The notes below the pieces were generated by a model that saw only the letters and a list, made by a program, of their open reading frames with translations, did not search any database and was not told the DNA's origin. From positions 434,001-498,000 of the forward strand of contig NZ_JAQFIF010000003.1 of the NCBI RefSeq assembly GCF_029504395.1: a stretch of 64,000 bases of DNA. The letters are read 5' to 3'. This DNA comes from Arthrobacter sp. ES3-54. Its GTDB lineage: Bacteria; Actinomycetota; Actinomycetes; Actinomycetales; Micrococcaceae. Positions 8,724 to 17,138 of the stretch are shown piece by piece. The position numbers were made by a program, and so were the translations under genes. How positions within the stretch are numbered: position 1 is the first letter of the stretch; the number at the start of each line of letters is the position of its first letter.

Positions 8724-8824
8724 GCGCAATAGATTGGTCCGCTGGGGCACAAGAGATTGTCCGCTCGGGCGCACGAGTGCCGGGGCCTGCTGCCTGAGTG
8801 GGTGCGGCCGGCCAGCATCAAGTG

Positions 8825-8838
8825 CTAAGTATGCTTAG
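8825..8838. promoter_or_regulatory. Inverted repeat CTAAG-TATG-CTTAG upstream of the amino-sugar-like cluster
   Basis: A 5+4+5 inverted repeat. It overlaps an in-frame ATG (8831), which argues that the true start of the following gene is downstream and that this is a regulatory site. It resembles MarR-type operators in size and AT-rich composition; the regulator is unknown. Confidence 0.35.
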
Positions 8839-8899
8839 ATTGCTTGTCGACGGCGCCAGCGATGGCGGCGCGGCCGCGGACGCGCAGGACTCCAGCCAC

Positions 8900-10075
8900 A
8901 TGGCCAGCCCACACGCCCGATCCGCACAGCCAGAATCCGCCCAGCCCGAAGGAACACAGGCAGTCGAAATGAACGGGATCCCCACCTCCCACCACCCCCT
9001 ACCTGTCAGGATCAGCTCCAAGGCCGCAGACTTGGACGCGATCAGCCCCCTGCTGTCGGATGTGCATGCCGCCGTCGGCGATGTCCCGGCGCTGCTGGAT
9101 CTGGCCAAGGCGGCAGCGGCGACGGCGCCAAAACCCGGGGACGGCCGGACCGCGTTCCTGTGGGAGATCCTTGCCTCCGTGACCGCCGTCGACGTCGCTG
9201 CCGGTCGCGTGCTGGAACCGCACCTGGACGCCGTGGCGATCCTCGGCCAGGCCGCAGAGAAGGCGGCGCAGGATGGCGGGGACTTCCCGGATCCCGACGG
9301 CGCCGACTTCGAGGGGACCTGGGGGGTTTTTGCCGCCGAGGCGCCCGGCCTGCGGCTTGAGGCCAGGGAATCCGCTGGTGGCTGGATCCTCCAGGGGTCC
9401 AAGCCCTGGTGTTCGCTCGCCGCGCAGCTGGACCATGCCGTGCTGACGGCCCATCTGGAGACCGGAGGCCGGGCGGCTTTCGCCGTCGACCTCCACGCCC
9501 ACGGTGTGGGCTTCGCGAATCCGGAGTGGACCAGCCGGGGGCTGCGCGAGATTCCCAGCGGCACCGTCCACTTCGAGGCCGTCCCCGCCGTGCCCCTCGG
9601 CGGCCCTGGCTGGTACTACCAGCGCCCGGGCTTCGCCTGGGGCGGCATGGGCGTGGCCGCCTGCTGGCTGGGCGGCGCCGTCGCCGTGGCGCGCAGCTTC
9701 ACCGCCTCCCTGCGGCAGGCCGCCGATGGCGGACGCGAGCCGGACCAGATAGCCCTGGCCCATCTCGGCGAGATTGACCGAACGCTGGCCGCCCTGACCG
9801 CCTACCTGGCCGGGACGGCCGCGAGGATCGACGCCGGGGAGCTCTCGGACGGCGGTGCGTGGCCGGAAGCCCTGCGAGTGCGGGGAAGCGTTGCCGCAGC
9901 CGTCGAACGCGTCCAGACGCTCGTGAGCCAAAATCTGGGGCCGGCCCCGCTCGCCTTCGACGAGCGCTACGGAAAACGGATGGCCGATCTCGCCCTGTAC
10001 ATCCGCCAGCACCACGCCATGCGCGACGACGCGCAGCTGGGCACCCTGACGCTGACAGGAAGCAACCCATGGTGA
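8900..10075 (+). CDS. Acyl-CoA dehydrogenase-fold flavoprotein
   Basis: About 391 residues. The middle beta domain is visible as GTWGVFAAEAPGLRLEARE, GGWILQGSKPWCSLA and FAVDLHAHGV, and the C-terminal helical domain as GGMGVAACWLGGAVAVARSF, which places it in the acyl-CoA dehydrogenase superfamily. It is shorter than classic enzymes and the usual catalytic Glu is not obvious. Members of this fold also act as flavin monooxygenases on amino sugars. The start is uncertain: ATG 8900 has AGGA about 10 bases upstream, 8969 is closer to the conserved fold, and 8831 lies inside an inverted repeat. It overlaps the next gene by 7 bases, so the two are coupled. Confidence 0.8.
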   Translation: MASPHARSAQPESAQPEGTQAVEMNGIPTSHHPLPVRISSKAADLDAISPLLSDVHAAVGDVPALLDLAKAAAATAPKPGDGRTAFLWEILASVTAVDVAAGRVLEPHLDAVAILGQAAEKAAQDGGDFPDPDGADFEGTWGVFAAEAPGLRLEARESAGGWILQGSKPWCSLAAQLDHAVLTAHLETGGRAAFAVDLHAHGVGFANPEWTSRGLREIPSGTVHFEAVPAVPLGGPGWYYQRPGFAWGGMGVAACWLGGAVAVARSFTASLRQAADGGREPDQIALAHLGEIDRTLAALTAYLAGTAARIDAGELSDGGAWPEALRVRGSVAAAVERVQTLVSQNLGPAPLAFDERYGKRMADLALYIRQHHAMRDDAQLGTLTLTGSNPW

Positions 10076-11664
10076 CTTTCACCCACAACGACGCCGGGAC
10101 CAGCGAGGCCGCGTGGGCCGGCAGCCGTGCCGCCGGGCTGCCGGAACTGCCGCTGGATGACGCGGCGCTCGCCGGCCGGGCCTTCATTGTCCTGGCCGCG
10201 CACCCGGACGACGAATCGCTCGGCGCCGGCGGACTGCTGGCCCGGCTGCACGCCGTCGGCGCCACGGTCCGAGTGCTGCTGTGCACGGCTGGGGAAGGAT
10301 CGCACCCCGGCTCGCCAACCACGACGCCGGAACAGCTCGCCGCGGTCCGCTTGCAAGAGTTCGGCGACGCACTCGAACACCTTTCCGGGGGCGGGGACCT
10401 GCCCGGGGACCTGGAGTGGCAGTGCCTTGGCCTGCCCGACGGACAACTCGCCGGGCACCTGGAGCTGATCCGTGCCGCGGTCCGCGAGGCGGCCGGTGAG
10501 TGCGGGCACGCCGCCGACGAGATCGTTCTCGTGGCGCCCTACAGGTCGGATGGGCACACCGACCACGACGTCCTCGGGTCCGTTGCCGCAGAGCTAAGCG
10601 CCGCGGCGGGCTACGCGCTGCTCGAATACCCCATCTGGTACTGGTTGTGGGCGGCGCCAGAGGGACCGGATAACGCGGCTGGGTCGGACGATGCTGCTGG
10701 GCCGGATGACCCGGCCGGCGGGGCATGGCGCGGCTGGTTCCGGCTGCCGCTGCGCCCGGCAGAGCTGGCCGCCAAGGCTGCCGCCATGGCGGCTCATACA
10801 TCCCAGGTGCTGCCGCTCTCCGGGCTGCCGGGTGACGAGGTGCTTCTGCCCCCGGCCTTCCTGGCGCACTTTGAGCGGAGCTGGGAGACGTTTGCCTGGC
10901 ACCCGGCGGACGCCCCGGCCGACGCCGGATCCGGCGTTGGATCCGCCGCTCCGGCGAAAGATGCCCCGGCCGACGCCGGGTCCCCACGCCCCTACGCCGC
11001 GGGCGACGCGGAGCGCCTCTTCGATGCGGTCCATGCCCGGGACGAGGATCCCTGGCGATACACCTCGAGCTGGTACGAGCAGCGCAAGCGTTCCCTCACG
11101 CTCGCCGCGCTGCCCGGCGGCAGCTACACGGCCGGGCTGGAGATCGGCTGCTCGATCGGGACCCTGAGCGCGGAGCTCGCGCCGCGGTGCGGAAGCTTCC
11201 TCGCTGTTGACGCCAGCGGCACGGCCCTGGACCGCGCCGCCCGGCGGCTCGCCCACCTTCCCGCGGCAACAACGCACCACCTGACAGTCCCGAACGAGTG
11301 GCCGGACGGATCATTCGACCTGATCGTGGTCTCAGAGGTGGGTTACTACCTCTCGCCGGCAGAGCTCGCCGGACTGTTCGACCGGATTGAGGGCTCGCTC
11401 ATGCCGGGCGGGACGCTCGCGCTGTGCCACTGGCGGCACCCCGTTTCCGGCTGGGAACTCGACGGCGACTCGGTCCACGCCGCGGCCCGGCGGCGCCTAG
11501 GCTGGACCGGCGGCGGGATCTACCAGGAGCGCGACTTCATCCTCGAAATGTTCCTTGCGCCGGACGCCGCACCGGACTCCGCACCTCAAACCGCGTCTCT
11601 CACCGCGCCGGACAACGCACCTCACACCGCGCCGGACCGCGGCGCTCCCGGACGGAGGCGGTGA
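10069..11664 (+). CDS. Bifunctional PIG-L deacetylase / NodS-like SAM methyltransferase
   Basis: A 531-residue fusion. Residues about 38-285 are a PIG-L (LmbE) N-acetylglucosaminyl deacetylase domain: AHPDDE at 44-49 and GHTDHD near 162-167 supply the zinc ligands. Residues about 281-305 form a linker containing the repeat DAPADAGS. Residues about 320-500 are a class I methyltransferase: DPWRYTSSWYEQRKRSLTLA, then LEIGCSIGTLSAELA (motif I), and FDLIVVSEVGYYL. The DPW-xx-SWYE-RK-LTLA block is typical of the NodS family, which N-methylates de-N-acetylated glucosamine in Nod factors. Together the domains suggest de-N-acetylation followed by N-methylation of one substrate. The C-terminal 30 residues are a degenerate APD/TAP repeat. 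Confidence 0.88.
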   Translation: MVTFTHNDAGTSEAAWAGSRAAGLPELPLDDAALAGRAFIVLAAHPDDESLGAGGLLARLHAVGATVRVLLCTAGEGSHPGSPTTTPEQLAAVRLQEFGDALEHLSGGGDLPGDLEWQCLGLPDGQLAGHLELIRAAVREAAGECGHAADEIVLVAPYRSDGHTDHDVLGSVAAELSAAAGYALLEYPIWYWLWAAPEGPDNAAGSDDAAGPDDPAGGAWRGWFRLPLRPAELAAKAAAMAAHTSQVLPLSGLPGDEVLLPPAFLAHFERSWETFAWHPADAPADAGSGVGSAAPAKDAPADAGSPRPYAAGDAERLFDAVHARDEDPWRYTSSWYEQRKRSLTLAALPGGSYTAGLEIGCSIGTLSAELAPRCGSFLAVDASGTALDRAARRLAHLPAATTHHLTVPNEWPDGSFDLIVVSEVGYYLSPAELAGLFDRIEGSLMPGGTLALCHWRHPVSGWELDGDSVHAAARRRLGWTGGGIYQERDFILEMFLAPDAAPDSAPQTASLTAPDNAPHTAPDRGAPGRRR

Positions 11665-12455
11665 CCCGGATGGCGGCGTTGCCGTTGCCGCGCGGGCAGC
11701 GGATCGAACGGGTGGCCGTCGTCATGCCCGCGCACGACGAGGAAGACCACCTTGGGCAGGCGCTGCTGGCCGTTCAGCGGTCCGCGGACGCCCTGCACCG
11801 GGTCCGGCCCGACGTCGACACCCGCGTGACGGTGGTGCTGGATAGCTGCACGGACGGCTCCGCCGCCATCACGGCTGGCTACGCCGCCACGGACCCGCGT
11901 ATCAGCGCGCTGGAGGTCAGCTACCGCAGCGCCGGCGCCAGCCGGGCCGCGGGCATCCGGGCCTCGGGCATCGGCGTGCCTCGGCAGCGGCCGCCCGGCC
12001 AGCGTTGGACGCCGCCGCCCTGGGCCCGCCAAACCTGGCTGGCCAACACCGACGCCGATTCCCGGGTGCCGGAGAACTGGCTGGTGCGCCAGCTTGAGTT
12101 CGCCGAAGCCGGGGCTGACGCTGTGCTTGGATCCGTGGAGCCTGACCCCGCCGGGATGGACCCTGAACTGCTCAGGCGCTGGCGCGAACGCCACCCCTTC
12201 ACCGAGGACCATCCCCACATCTACGGCGCGAATTTCGGGGTCCGGGCTTCGGCCTATCTGACGGCCGGCGGGTTCGCACGGATCACGTCCGAAGAGGACC
12301 GGACCCTGGTGCACAGCCTCCGCAGCCGCGCCTTTACGGTCACCGCGACGGACAGCACCCGGGTCATGACTTCCGGCCGGACCCACGCCCGGGCACCGCA
12401 CGGCTTCGGCACATACCTGCGGAGCCTGGGCCACTTGCTGCCGCCTGCCGGCTGA
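11661..12455 (+). CDS. Family 2 glycosyltransferase
   Basis: 264 residues from GTG 11661, which has GGAGG five bases upstream and a 4-base GTGA overlap with the preceding stop; ATG 11670 is an alternative. The GT-A nucleotide-sugar fold shows VAVVMPAHDEEDHLGQAL at the N-terminus, VTVVLDSCTDGS, and the metal-binding DAD in WLANTDADSRVP (about 131-133). After it come YGANFGVRASAYL and ITSEEDRTLV, the usual acceptor-side ED. No membrane helix, so it is a soluble transferase. A Pro/Arg-rich insertion precedes the DAD motif. It forms the third gene of the deacetylase/methyltransferase set. Confidence 0.88.
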   Translation: MTRMAALPLPRGQRIERVAVVMPAHDEEDHLGQALLAVQRSADALHRVRPDVDTRVTVVLDSCTDGSAAITAGYAATDPRISALEVSYRSAGASRAAGIRASGIGVPRQRPPGQRWTPPPWARQTWLANTDADSRVPENWLVRQLEFAEAGADAVLGSVEPDPAGMDPELLRRWRERHPFTEDHPHIYGANFGVRASAYLTAGGFARITSEEDRTLVHSLRSRAFTVTATDSTRVMTSGRTHARAPHGFGTYLRSLGHLLPPAG

Positions 12456-12497
12456 GGATTCATTGACGCCGGAACCGGCCCGCTCCACACTGAAGGA

Positions 12498-12716
12498 GTG
12501 ACGGACGATGCGAAAGAATCCAGCATTGATCAGGTTGTGGACCGCTTGGCTGCCCGGTTTCCGCACGTTCCGAGGATCCACATCGCCGGGATCGTCGGCG
12601 AGGAATTCGACGCCCTGAACGCAGGCCGGATCAAGACATACATACCCACCCTGGTGGAGCGCGGCGCCCGCGTGCGGCTGAAGAGCGAGTTCGGGATCAG
12701 CGCCGCCGGCGACTAG
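12498..12716 (+). CDS. Three-helix bundle dimerization domain protein
   Basis: 72 residues with SIDQVVDRLAARFPHVPRIH, then GEEFDALNAGRIKTYIPTLV, followed by a basic ERGARVRLKSEF. This layout matches a small actinobacterial family described as a three-helix bundle dimerization domain (related to DUF3562); its function is unknown. The GTG start at 12498 directly abuts AAGGA, which is too close for ideal initiation, so the precise start is uncertain. It may be the last gene of the glycosyltransferase operon, 42 bases downstream. Confidence 0.7.
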   Translation: MTDDAKESSIDQVVDRLAARFPHVPRIHIAGIVGEEFDALNAGRIKTYIPTLVERGARVRLKSEFGISAAGD

Positions 12717-12780
12717 CTCATGTGCCGCACAGGTGCCCCGCCAGCCGCCCCGCCGACGCGAGGCCGCCCCGCCGACGCGA

Positions 12781-12842
12781 ATTCGCCGGATACCTGCCAC
12801 ATCGCCGTAACGTTCCGGCGAATCCGCACCATTCCGGCGATT
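12781..12842. repeat. Intergenic inverted repeat, arms ATTCGCCGGA / TCCGGCGAAT
   Basis: Perfect 10-base arms at 12781-12790 and 12814-12823 with a 23-base loop, plus a third partial copy (ATTCCGGCGATT) from 12831. It lies between two convergent genes, so it may terminate transcription from both sides. It belongs to the set of roughly 60-base interrupted palindromes seen in this window, but its arm sequence is unique here. Confidence 0.5.
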
Positions 12843-12903
12843 TCGACGACGACGGCGGCGGGGCCGGGCGACAGCGCGGCCCCGGATCGCCGGGGCCTTA
12901 GAC

Positions 12904-13905
12904 CTACTCCATGTGCAGCACGGCCGCACCGGTGATCCGGTCCTCCGCCAGGTCCCGTAAGGCCTGGTCCGCGGCCGAGAACGGATACGCCACCGTGGTG
13001 GGATGGAGCGGGATCTCGACGGCGATCCGGAAAAACTCCTCGCCGTCGGCCCTGGTGTTGGCCGTGACGCTGCGCAGCTGGCGCTCCTGGAAGAGCTCGT
13101 CGGTGTAGTGCAGGGGCGGAATGTCGCTCAGGTGGATGCCCGCGACGGCGAGCGTCCCGCCGCGGTCCAGGGCGCGGAGCGCAAACGGCACTAGCCCGCC
13201 CGCGGGGGCAAAGAGAATCGCGGCATCCAGGGGATCCGGCGGCTGCTCCTCGGCCCCGCCGGCGAACGTCGCACCCAGGTCCAGGGCCAGCTTGCGCGCC
13301 TCCGCGGACCGGGTCATGACGTACACGCAGGCACCCCGGTACAGGGCGATCTGGGCGGCCAAATGCGCGGAACCGCCGAAGCCATAAATGCCCAGCCGGC
13401 CGCCGATCGGCAGCTCCGCCCGGCTCAGGGCACGGTAGCCGATGATGCCTGCGCACAGCAGCGGCGCGGCCTCCTCGTCGCTGAACGTGTCCGGGATCCG
13501 GTAGGCGAAGTTCTCCGCCACCGTGATGAGCTCGGCGTACCCGCCGTCGCGGTCCCAGCCGGTAAACGTTGGGGTAAGGCATAGGTTTTCCTGGCCGCGC
13601 ACGCAGAACCGGCAGGCGCCGCAGGTGCCGCCCAGCCAGGGAACCCCCACCCGTTCGCCGAGGCCGAACCTGGCCGCCCCGGGGCCTTGCCCGATCACCT
13701 CACCCACCACCTCGTGGCCCGGGATGACCCCGGGGCGCTGCGGCGCGAGGTCGCCCTCGGCCAGGTGCAAGTCCGTGCGGCACACACCGCAGACCCGCAC
13801 TTTCAGCAGGACCTCTCCGCGTCCCGGCACAGGATCCGGGCAGTCGGCGGCGACGAGGGGCCTGCTGGACATGGGCCCCGGACGTCCAACTTGCCAGGCT
13901 CGCAC
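12904..13905 (-). CDS. Zinc-dependent alcohol dehydrogenase (MDR family)
   Basis: 333 residues from GTG 13905, which has AAGGAGG six bases upstream; ATG 13869 is less likely because it would remove the conserved [11 protein letters not shown] start. Catalytic zinc ligands sit in CGVCRTDLH and [10 protein letters not shown], and the four structural-zinc cysteines are in [15 protein letters not shown]. The nucleotide-binding motif is [11 protein letters not shown]. It would oxidise alcohols or reduce aldehydes with NAD(P)(H) in the cytoplasm; the substrate is not deducible. It is transcribed in the same direction as, and just downstream of, the universal stress protein gene (55 bases apart). 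Confidence 0.9.
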   Translation of the reverse strand: MRAWQVGRPGPMSSRPLVAADCPDPVPGRGEVLLKVRVCGVCRTDLHLAEGDLAPQRPGVIPGHEVVGEVIGQGPGAARFGLGERVGVPWLGGTCGACRFCVRGQENLCLTPTFTGWDRDGGYAELITVAENFAYRIPDTFSDEEAAPLLCAGIIGYRALSRAELPIGGRLGIYGFGGSAHLAAQIALYRGACVYVMTRSAEARKLALDLGATFAGGAEEQPPDPLDAAILFAPAGGLVPFALRALDRGGTLAVAGIHLSDIPPLHYTDELFQERQLRSVTANTRADGEEFFRIAVEIPLHPTTVAYPFSAADQALRDLAEDRITGAAVLHME

Positions 13906-13960
13906 CGCGGCCTCCTTTTCTGCAGCACCTGCGGGTCCGAATCGGTTACGTTCGCGGCGG

Positions 13961-14887
13961 CTAGCGGGTGACCAGCACGTTGCAGCGCGCCTTGTGCAGC
14001 ACTGCGGAGACCGTGTTGCCGGGTCCGCCCGAGGGGTTGTGGGTCCCGAGCACCAGGACGTCGGCGTCGTCCGCGGCGTCCAGCAGTCCCCGGGCGGCAT
14101 GCCCCTCGCGCAGGGACCCGGAGACCTCCAGACCGGATGCCAGCTGGCGGGCCTCAGCGACTGCGTGATCCAGCAGCTCCTGGCCGTGGAGCCTGGCATG
14201 GCGGCCGTGCTCCTCCCGCGCCCCGGCCCGGAGCGGATCCACGTGGACGAGCTGCAGCGGGGCGCCGAGGACTTCGGCAAGCCCGATGGCCTCGGCCACT
14301 GTGGTTGGGCTGCGGGGCGAGGCATCAACTCCCACCACGACCGGGTGAGCCCGGCGGCGCGGGCGCCGGATCACCATCACCGGGCAGGGTGCCGAGCCGG
14401 CCAGATCGATGCAGACCGAGCCGGCCACCTGGCCCAGGACGGCGCCAAGGCCCCGGCTGCCGACCACCAGCAGCCGGGCGTCCCGGGCGGCGTCGCGCAG
14501 AACGGGTGCCGGGAGCCCGGCCTCCATCAGGCCGTCGACGGCGGGGCCCGGGCGTTCCGGCGCGTTTTCGGGAACGGCAGCATCGGGAACGGCACGCTGG
14601 ACGCCGGAGGGCGCGGCTCCGGCCGCTTCGAGGGCGGCCTTGCGGGCCAGCTCGACGCCCTCGGCGAGGATGGCTTCCGCGGAGTGCCGCAGCCCGCTGC
14701 CGGCCACGCCCCTGACGGGGCCCAGGTTCTTGGTGAAGACCGGCCACACCCAGGCATGGACCACGCGCAGGTTCAGCCCCGCGGCGGCCGCGTAGCCGGC
14801 GGCCCAGCGAACGGCGAGTTGGGCGGCCTCGGACCCGCCGTAGCCGACTGCCACGATGCCGCCCTGCTGCCCTGCGGGTGCCGACAT
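13961..14887 (-). CDS. Universal stress protein, two tandem USP domains
   Basis: 308 residues with two USP folds. Domain 1 (about 10-160) ends in [20 protein letters not shown], the G-2x-G-9x-G ATP-binding pattern. Domain 2 (about 168-308) begins [12 protein letters not shown] and ends in [18 protein letters not shown], a degenerate form of the same motif. The first domain starts [11 protein letters not shown] in place of the usual VGVDGS. Probably a cytoplasmic ATP-binding stress protein. It precedes the zinc alcohol dehydrogenase and is divergent from the gene at 15107. Confidence 0.9.
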   Translation of the reverse strand: MSAPAGQQGGIVAVGYGGSEAAQLAVRWAAGYAAAAGLNLRVVHAWVWPVFTKNLGPVRGVAGSGLRHSAEAILAEGVELARKAALEAAGAAPSGVQRAVPDAAVPENAPERPGPAVDGLMEAGLPAPVLRDAARDARLLVVGSRGLGAVLGQVAGSVCIDLAGSAPCPVMVIRRPRRRAHPVVVGVDASPRSPTTVAEAIGLAEVLGAPLQLVHVDPLRAGAREEHGRHARLHGQELLDHAVAEARQLASGLEVSGSLREGHAARGLLDAADDADVLVLGTHNPSGGPGNTVSAVLHKARCNVLVTR

Positions 14888-14989
14888 TGTTCCTCCCGGC
14901 TCGGCGGACGCACCCCTTCGCCCGGCAGTATGTGCAGCCCCAGTAAAAACCCTGCGGCCCGAAAATGGCTAGGGGCTTTGGTCCCACGG

Positions 14990-15019
14990 ACGGCCGGCGT
15001 CCGGCCTGCGGCCGGCCGT
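14990..15019. repeat. GC-rich hairpin, arms ACGGCCGGC / GCCGGCCGT
   Basis: A perfect 9-base stem with a 12-base loop lies in the 219-base region between the divergent universal stress protein gene and the gene at 15107. Because it is upstream of both genes it is not a terminator of either. It could form in a leader RNA or be incidental in this GC-rich stretch. Confidence 0.3.
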
Positions 15020-15106
15020 GCGGGGCAATTCCAGCCGGGAACCCGGTCCGGGGGCACCTCTGCCGGTGAACTAGGGTTGAAAGATGCACAATGCGTGGGA
15101 TAGCTG

Positions 15107-16030
15107 ATGGCCAAGCGGGGCAGGGGGCGGGGCGCCGGAACCGCCGAGCCCGGAGTGGTGGAAGTGCCCAAGGGTTCCCGGCCGGCCGGTCCTGTGGCCG
15201 GGGTGTATTACATCGACACCGGAGACTGCGAGCTGATCCCGGACCAGGACAATTCCACCGGCTGGCTCCTGCGCATCAACGGGGTCATGAGCTCGCACAT
15301 TGACCTCGCGGACCCGTTGTTCCTGGACTTCGAGTACATGCGCTGGATCGCCGCCCTTGTGGAGTCGCGCTGGCCGCGCGATTCAAAGCCCAAGCTGCGC
15401 GCCCTGCACCTCGGCGGGGGAGCTTGCTCACTGGCCCGCTATTTCCACGCCGCCTATCCGGACGCCCGCCAGGTGGTGGTCGAGCTGGACGGCAAGCTCG
15501 CCGACTATGTCCGGGGCTGGTTTGACCTGCCCAAGGCCCCGCTGCTGCGCCTGCGCGTGGGGGAGGCCCGGGAAGTCACCGAAGGCCTAACCCCGCAGAC
15601 CCGGGACCTGATCATCCGCGACGTCTTCGCCGGCTCGCTGACCCCGCGGCCGCTTACCACCCGGGAATTCACCGAGCACGCCAAGCGCGTCCTGGCACCC
15701 GGCGGGATCTATGTGGTGAACTCCGGGGACGCCCCGGACCTCAGGAATGCGCGCGAAGACGCCGCCACCATCGCCGACGCCTTTGCCCACACCGTGATCA
15801 TCGCGGATCCGGCCATGCTCAAGGGCCGGCGCTTCGGCAACATGATCATGGCCGGCAGCGATCTCCCGTTCGACGACGATCCCGGCCTCGCGCGCCGCCT
15901 GCTCGGCGGTGCGGTGCCGGCCCACATCTGGAACGACGCGAAGGTGCGGGCGTTCGCGGCCGGCGCCGCCGTCCGCCACGACCCGGCAGGTTCCGCCCCG
16001 GCTGCGTCGCCGACTGACACCCCGGCTTAG
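15107..16030 (+). CDS. Spermidine synthase-like SAM-dependent methyltransferase fold protein
   Basis: 307 residues. The Rossmann core shows LRALHLGGGACSLARYF, VVVELDGKLADYVRGWF and IIRDVFAGSLTP, with VLAPGGIYVVNSGD after it. This resembles the spermine/spermidine synthase superfamily, but the first loop lacks the full aminopropyltransferase acidic set, so transfer of a propylamine group is not assured. The first 30 residues are basic and disordered. In actinobacteria such stand-alone proteins are annotated as fused-spermidine-synthase-like without a known substrate. No polyamine gene is nearby. Confidence 0.78.
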   Translation: MAKRGRGRGAGTAEPGVVEVPKGSRPAGPVAGVYYIDTGDCELIPDQDNSTGWLLRINGVMSSHIDLADPLFLDFEYMRWIAALVESRWPRDSKPKLRALHLGGGACSLARYFHAAYPDARQVVVELDGKLADYVRGWFDLPKAPLLRLRVGEAREVTEGLTPQTRDLIIRDVFAGSLTPRPLTTREFTEHAKRVLAPGGIYVVNSGDAPDLRNAREDAATIADAFAHTVIIADPAMLKGRRFGNMIMAGSDLPFDDDPGLARRLLGGAVPAHIWNDAKVRAFAAGAAVRHDPAGSAPAASPTDTPA

Positions 16031-16048
16031 GCCCCGGCTGATTCGCCG

Positions 16049-16104
16049 ACTGCTCCGTAACGGCCCTTTTGCGGCGCCATAACGGCGCCTACGGAGCAAT
16101 CGAT
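16049..16104. repeat. TTGCTCCG-family interrupted palindrome, overlapping the LysR stop codon
   Basis: Arms TGCTCCGTA (16051-16059) and TACGGAGCA (16090-16098), the right arm continuing into ATCGAT. The interior holds CCTTTTG and a GGCGCC-ATAAC-GGCGCC mini-palindrome. The right arm encodes the last residues and stop of the LysR gene on the minus strand (Ser-Ile-Ala-Pro-stop). The same arm occurs at 28223-28282 and 56066-56125. It separates two convergent genes and could serve as a bidirectional terminator. Confidence 0.75.
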
Positions 16105-17006
16105 GTGGTTGCTCCCCGCCCCAGCAGGGCATTGCGGTGCGCGGCGGTCTGCTCCCGTAAAGCCTGCACGAGGGCCGCCACCGCCGGCCGGCGCATCGAA
16201 TCGGGCCGGAGCACCATCCAGTAGGGGAGCAGTTCCGCGAATTCCTCGGGCAGGAGCCGGACGAGGTCCGGATGCAGGTCGGCCGCGAAGCAGGGCAGGA
16301 ACCCGATCCCGGCGCCGGCGCGGGTGGCCTCCACGTGGACAAAGACGTTGGTGGAGCTCAGCCCGTCCCGCATGGTGGGCACCAGCCGACGCGGGGCGTC
16401 CAGATCGTCCACCTGCAGCATCGAATCGACGAAATAGACCAGCGAGTGGGCCGTCAGTTCCTCCACGGTGGCCGGGGTGCCATACTCGGCCAGGTAGCCG
16501 CGGGAGGCATACATTCCCAGCATGTACTCGCCGAGCCGCGCGGCCTCTGCCCGGTGCACCTGCGGCTCGCCGACCACCACCTCGATGTCCAGGCCGGAAC
16601 GCTGCTGGAGCGCCCGGCGCGTCACGGTGATGATCTCGACGCTGAGGCCGGGATGGTGGCGGCGGAGCCGGGCCACGGCCGGGGCCGCGATGTAGGCGCT
16701 GAAGCCGTCCGTCGCGGTCATCCGGACGACGCCGGTGATGGGATCCGGGGTGTGCCCGGGCTGCTCCAGGGTGCGCACGGCACTCTCGACCTGCTCGGCC
16801 ACCCGCACGGCCTCGGCACCGAGCTCGGTGAGCTCCCAACCGCCGGACGCGCGCGAGAGCACGCGGCCGCCCAGCGCCTTCTCCAGCGCGGCGATCCGGC
16901 GGGAGACGGTGGTGTGGTTCAGCCCGAGAGTCTGGGCCGCCGTCGTGAATTTCGCCGAACGGGACACCGCGAGCAGGACCAGCAGGTCATCGGGATTGGC
17001 GTTCAT
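16089..17006 (-). CDS. LysR family transcriptional regulator
   Basis: 305 residues from ATG 17006 (MNANPDDLLVLLAVSRSAKF). The winged helix-turn-helix is TTAAQTLGLNHTTVSRRIAA (about 20-39), and the C-terminal two-lobe effector domain follows from about residue 92. The C-terminal SIAP and the stop codon are written by an intergenic palindromic repeat, so the native terminus may have been altered. It is divergent from the MHS transporter and 3-hydroxybutyrate dehydrogenase genes, whose expression it probably controls; a 3-hydroxybutyrate-related effector is a reasonable guess only. Confidence 0.9.
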   Translation of the reverse strand: MNANPDDLLVLLAVSRSAKFTTAAQTLGLNHTTVSRRIAALEKALGGRVLSRASGGWELTELGAEAVRVAEQVESAVRTLEQPGHTPDPITGVVRMTATDGFSAYIAAPAVARLRRHHPGLSVEIITVTRRALQQRSGLDIEVVVGEPQVHRAEAARLGEYMLGMYASRGYLAEYGTPATVEELTAHSLVYFVDSMLQVDDLDAPRRLVPTMRDGLSSTNVFVHVEATRAGAGIGFLPCFAADLHPDLVRLLPEEFAELLPYWMVLRPDSMRRPAVAALVQALREQTAAHRNALLGRGATTSIAP

Positions 17007-17009
17007 ATC

Positions 17010-17073
17010 TGCAATTCTGCACATACTCGGTGCCGCTTTGGCCATTGAATCGCCGAGAATGTGCGGCAATACT
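17010..17073 (+). promoter_or_regulatory. LysR box and candidate promoter for the MHS transporter operon
   Basis: TGCAATTCTGCA (17010-17021) has the T-rich/A-rich dyad form of a LysR site, directly upstream of the regulator start. A candidate promoter for the rightward gene is TTGAAT (17045-17050), a 17-base spacer and AATACT (17068-17073). The arrangement fits classic divergent LysR control. The motif assignment is by eye only. Confidence 0.4.
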
Positions 17074-17138
17074 CAATGGAGCCATTTCAGTGCTGTGCGT
17101 CACAGCGCGTGTCACCGTGGACACTAAGGAGAACGAGA

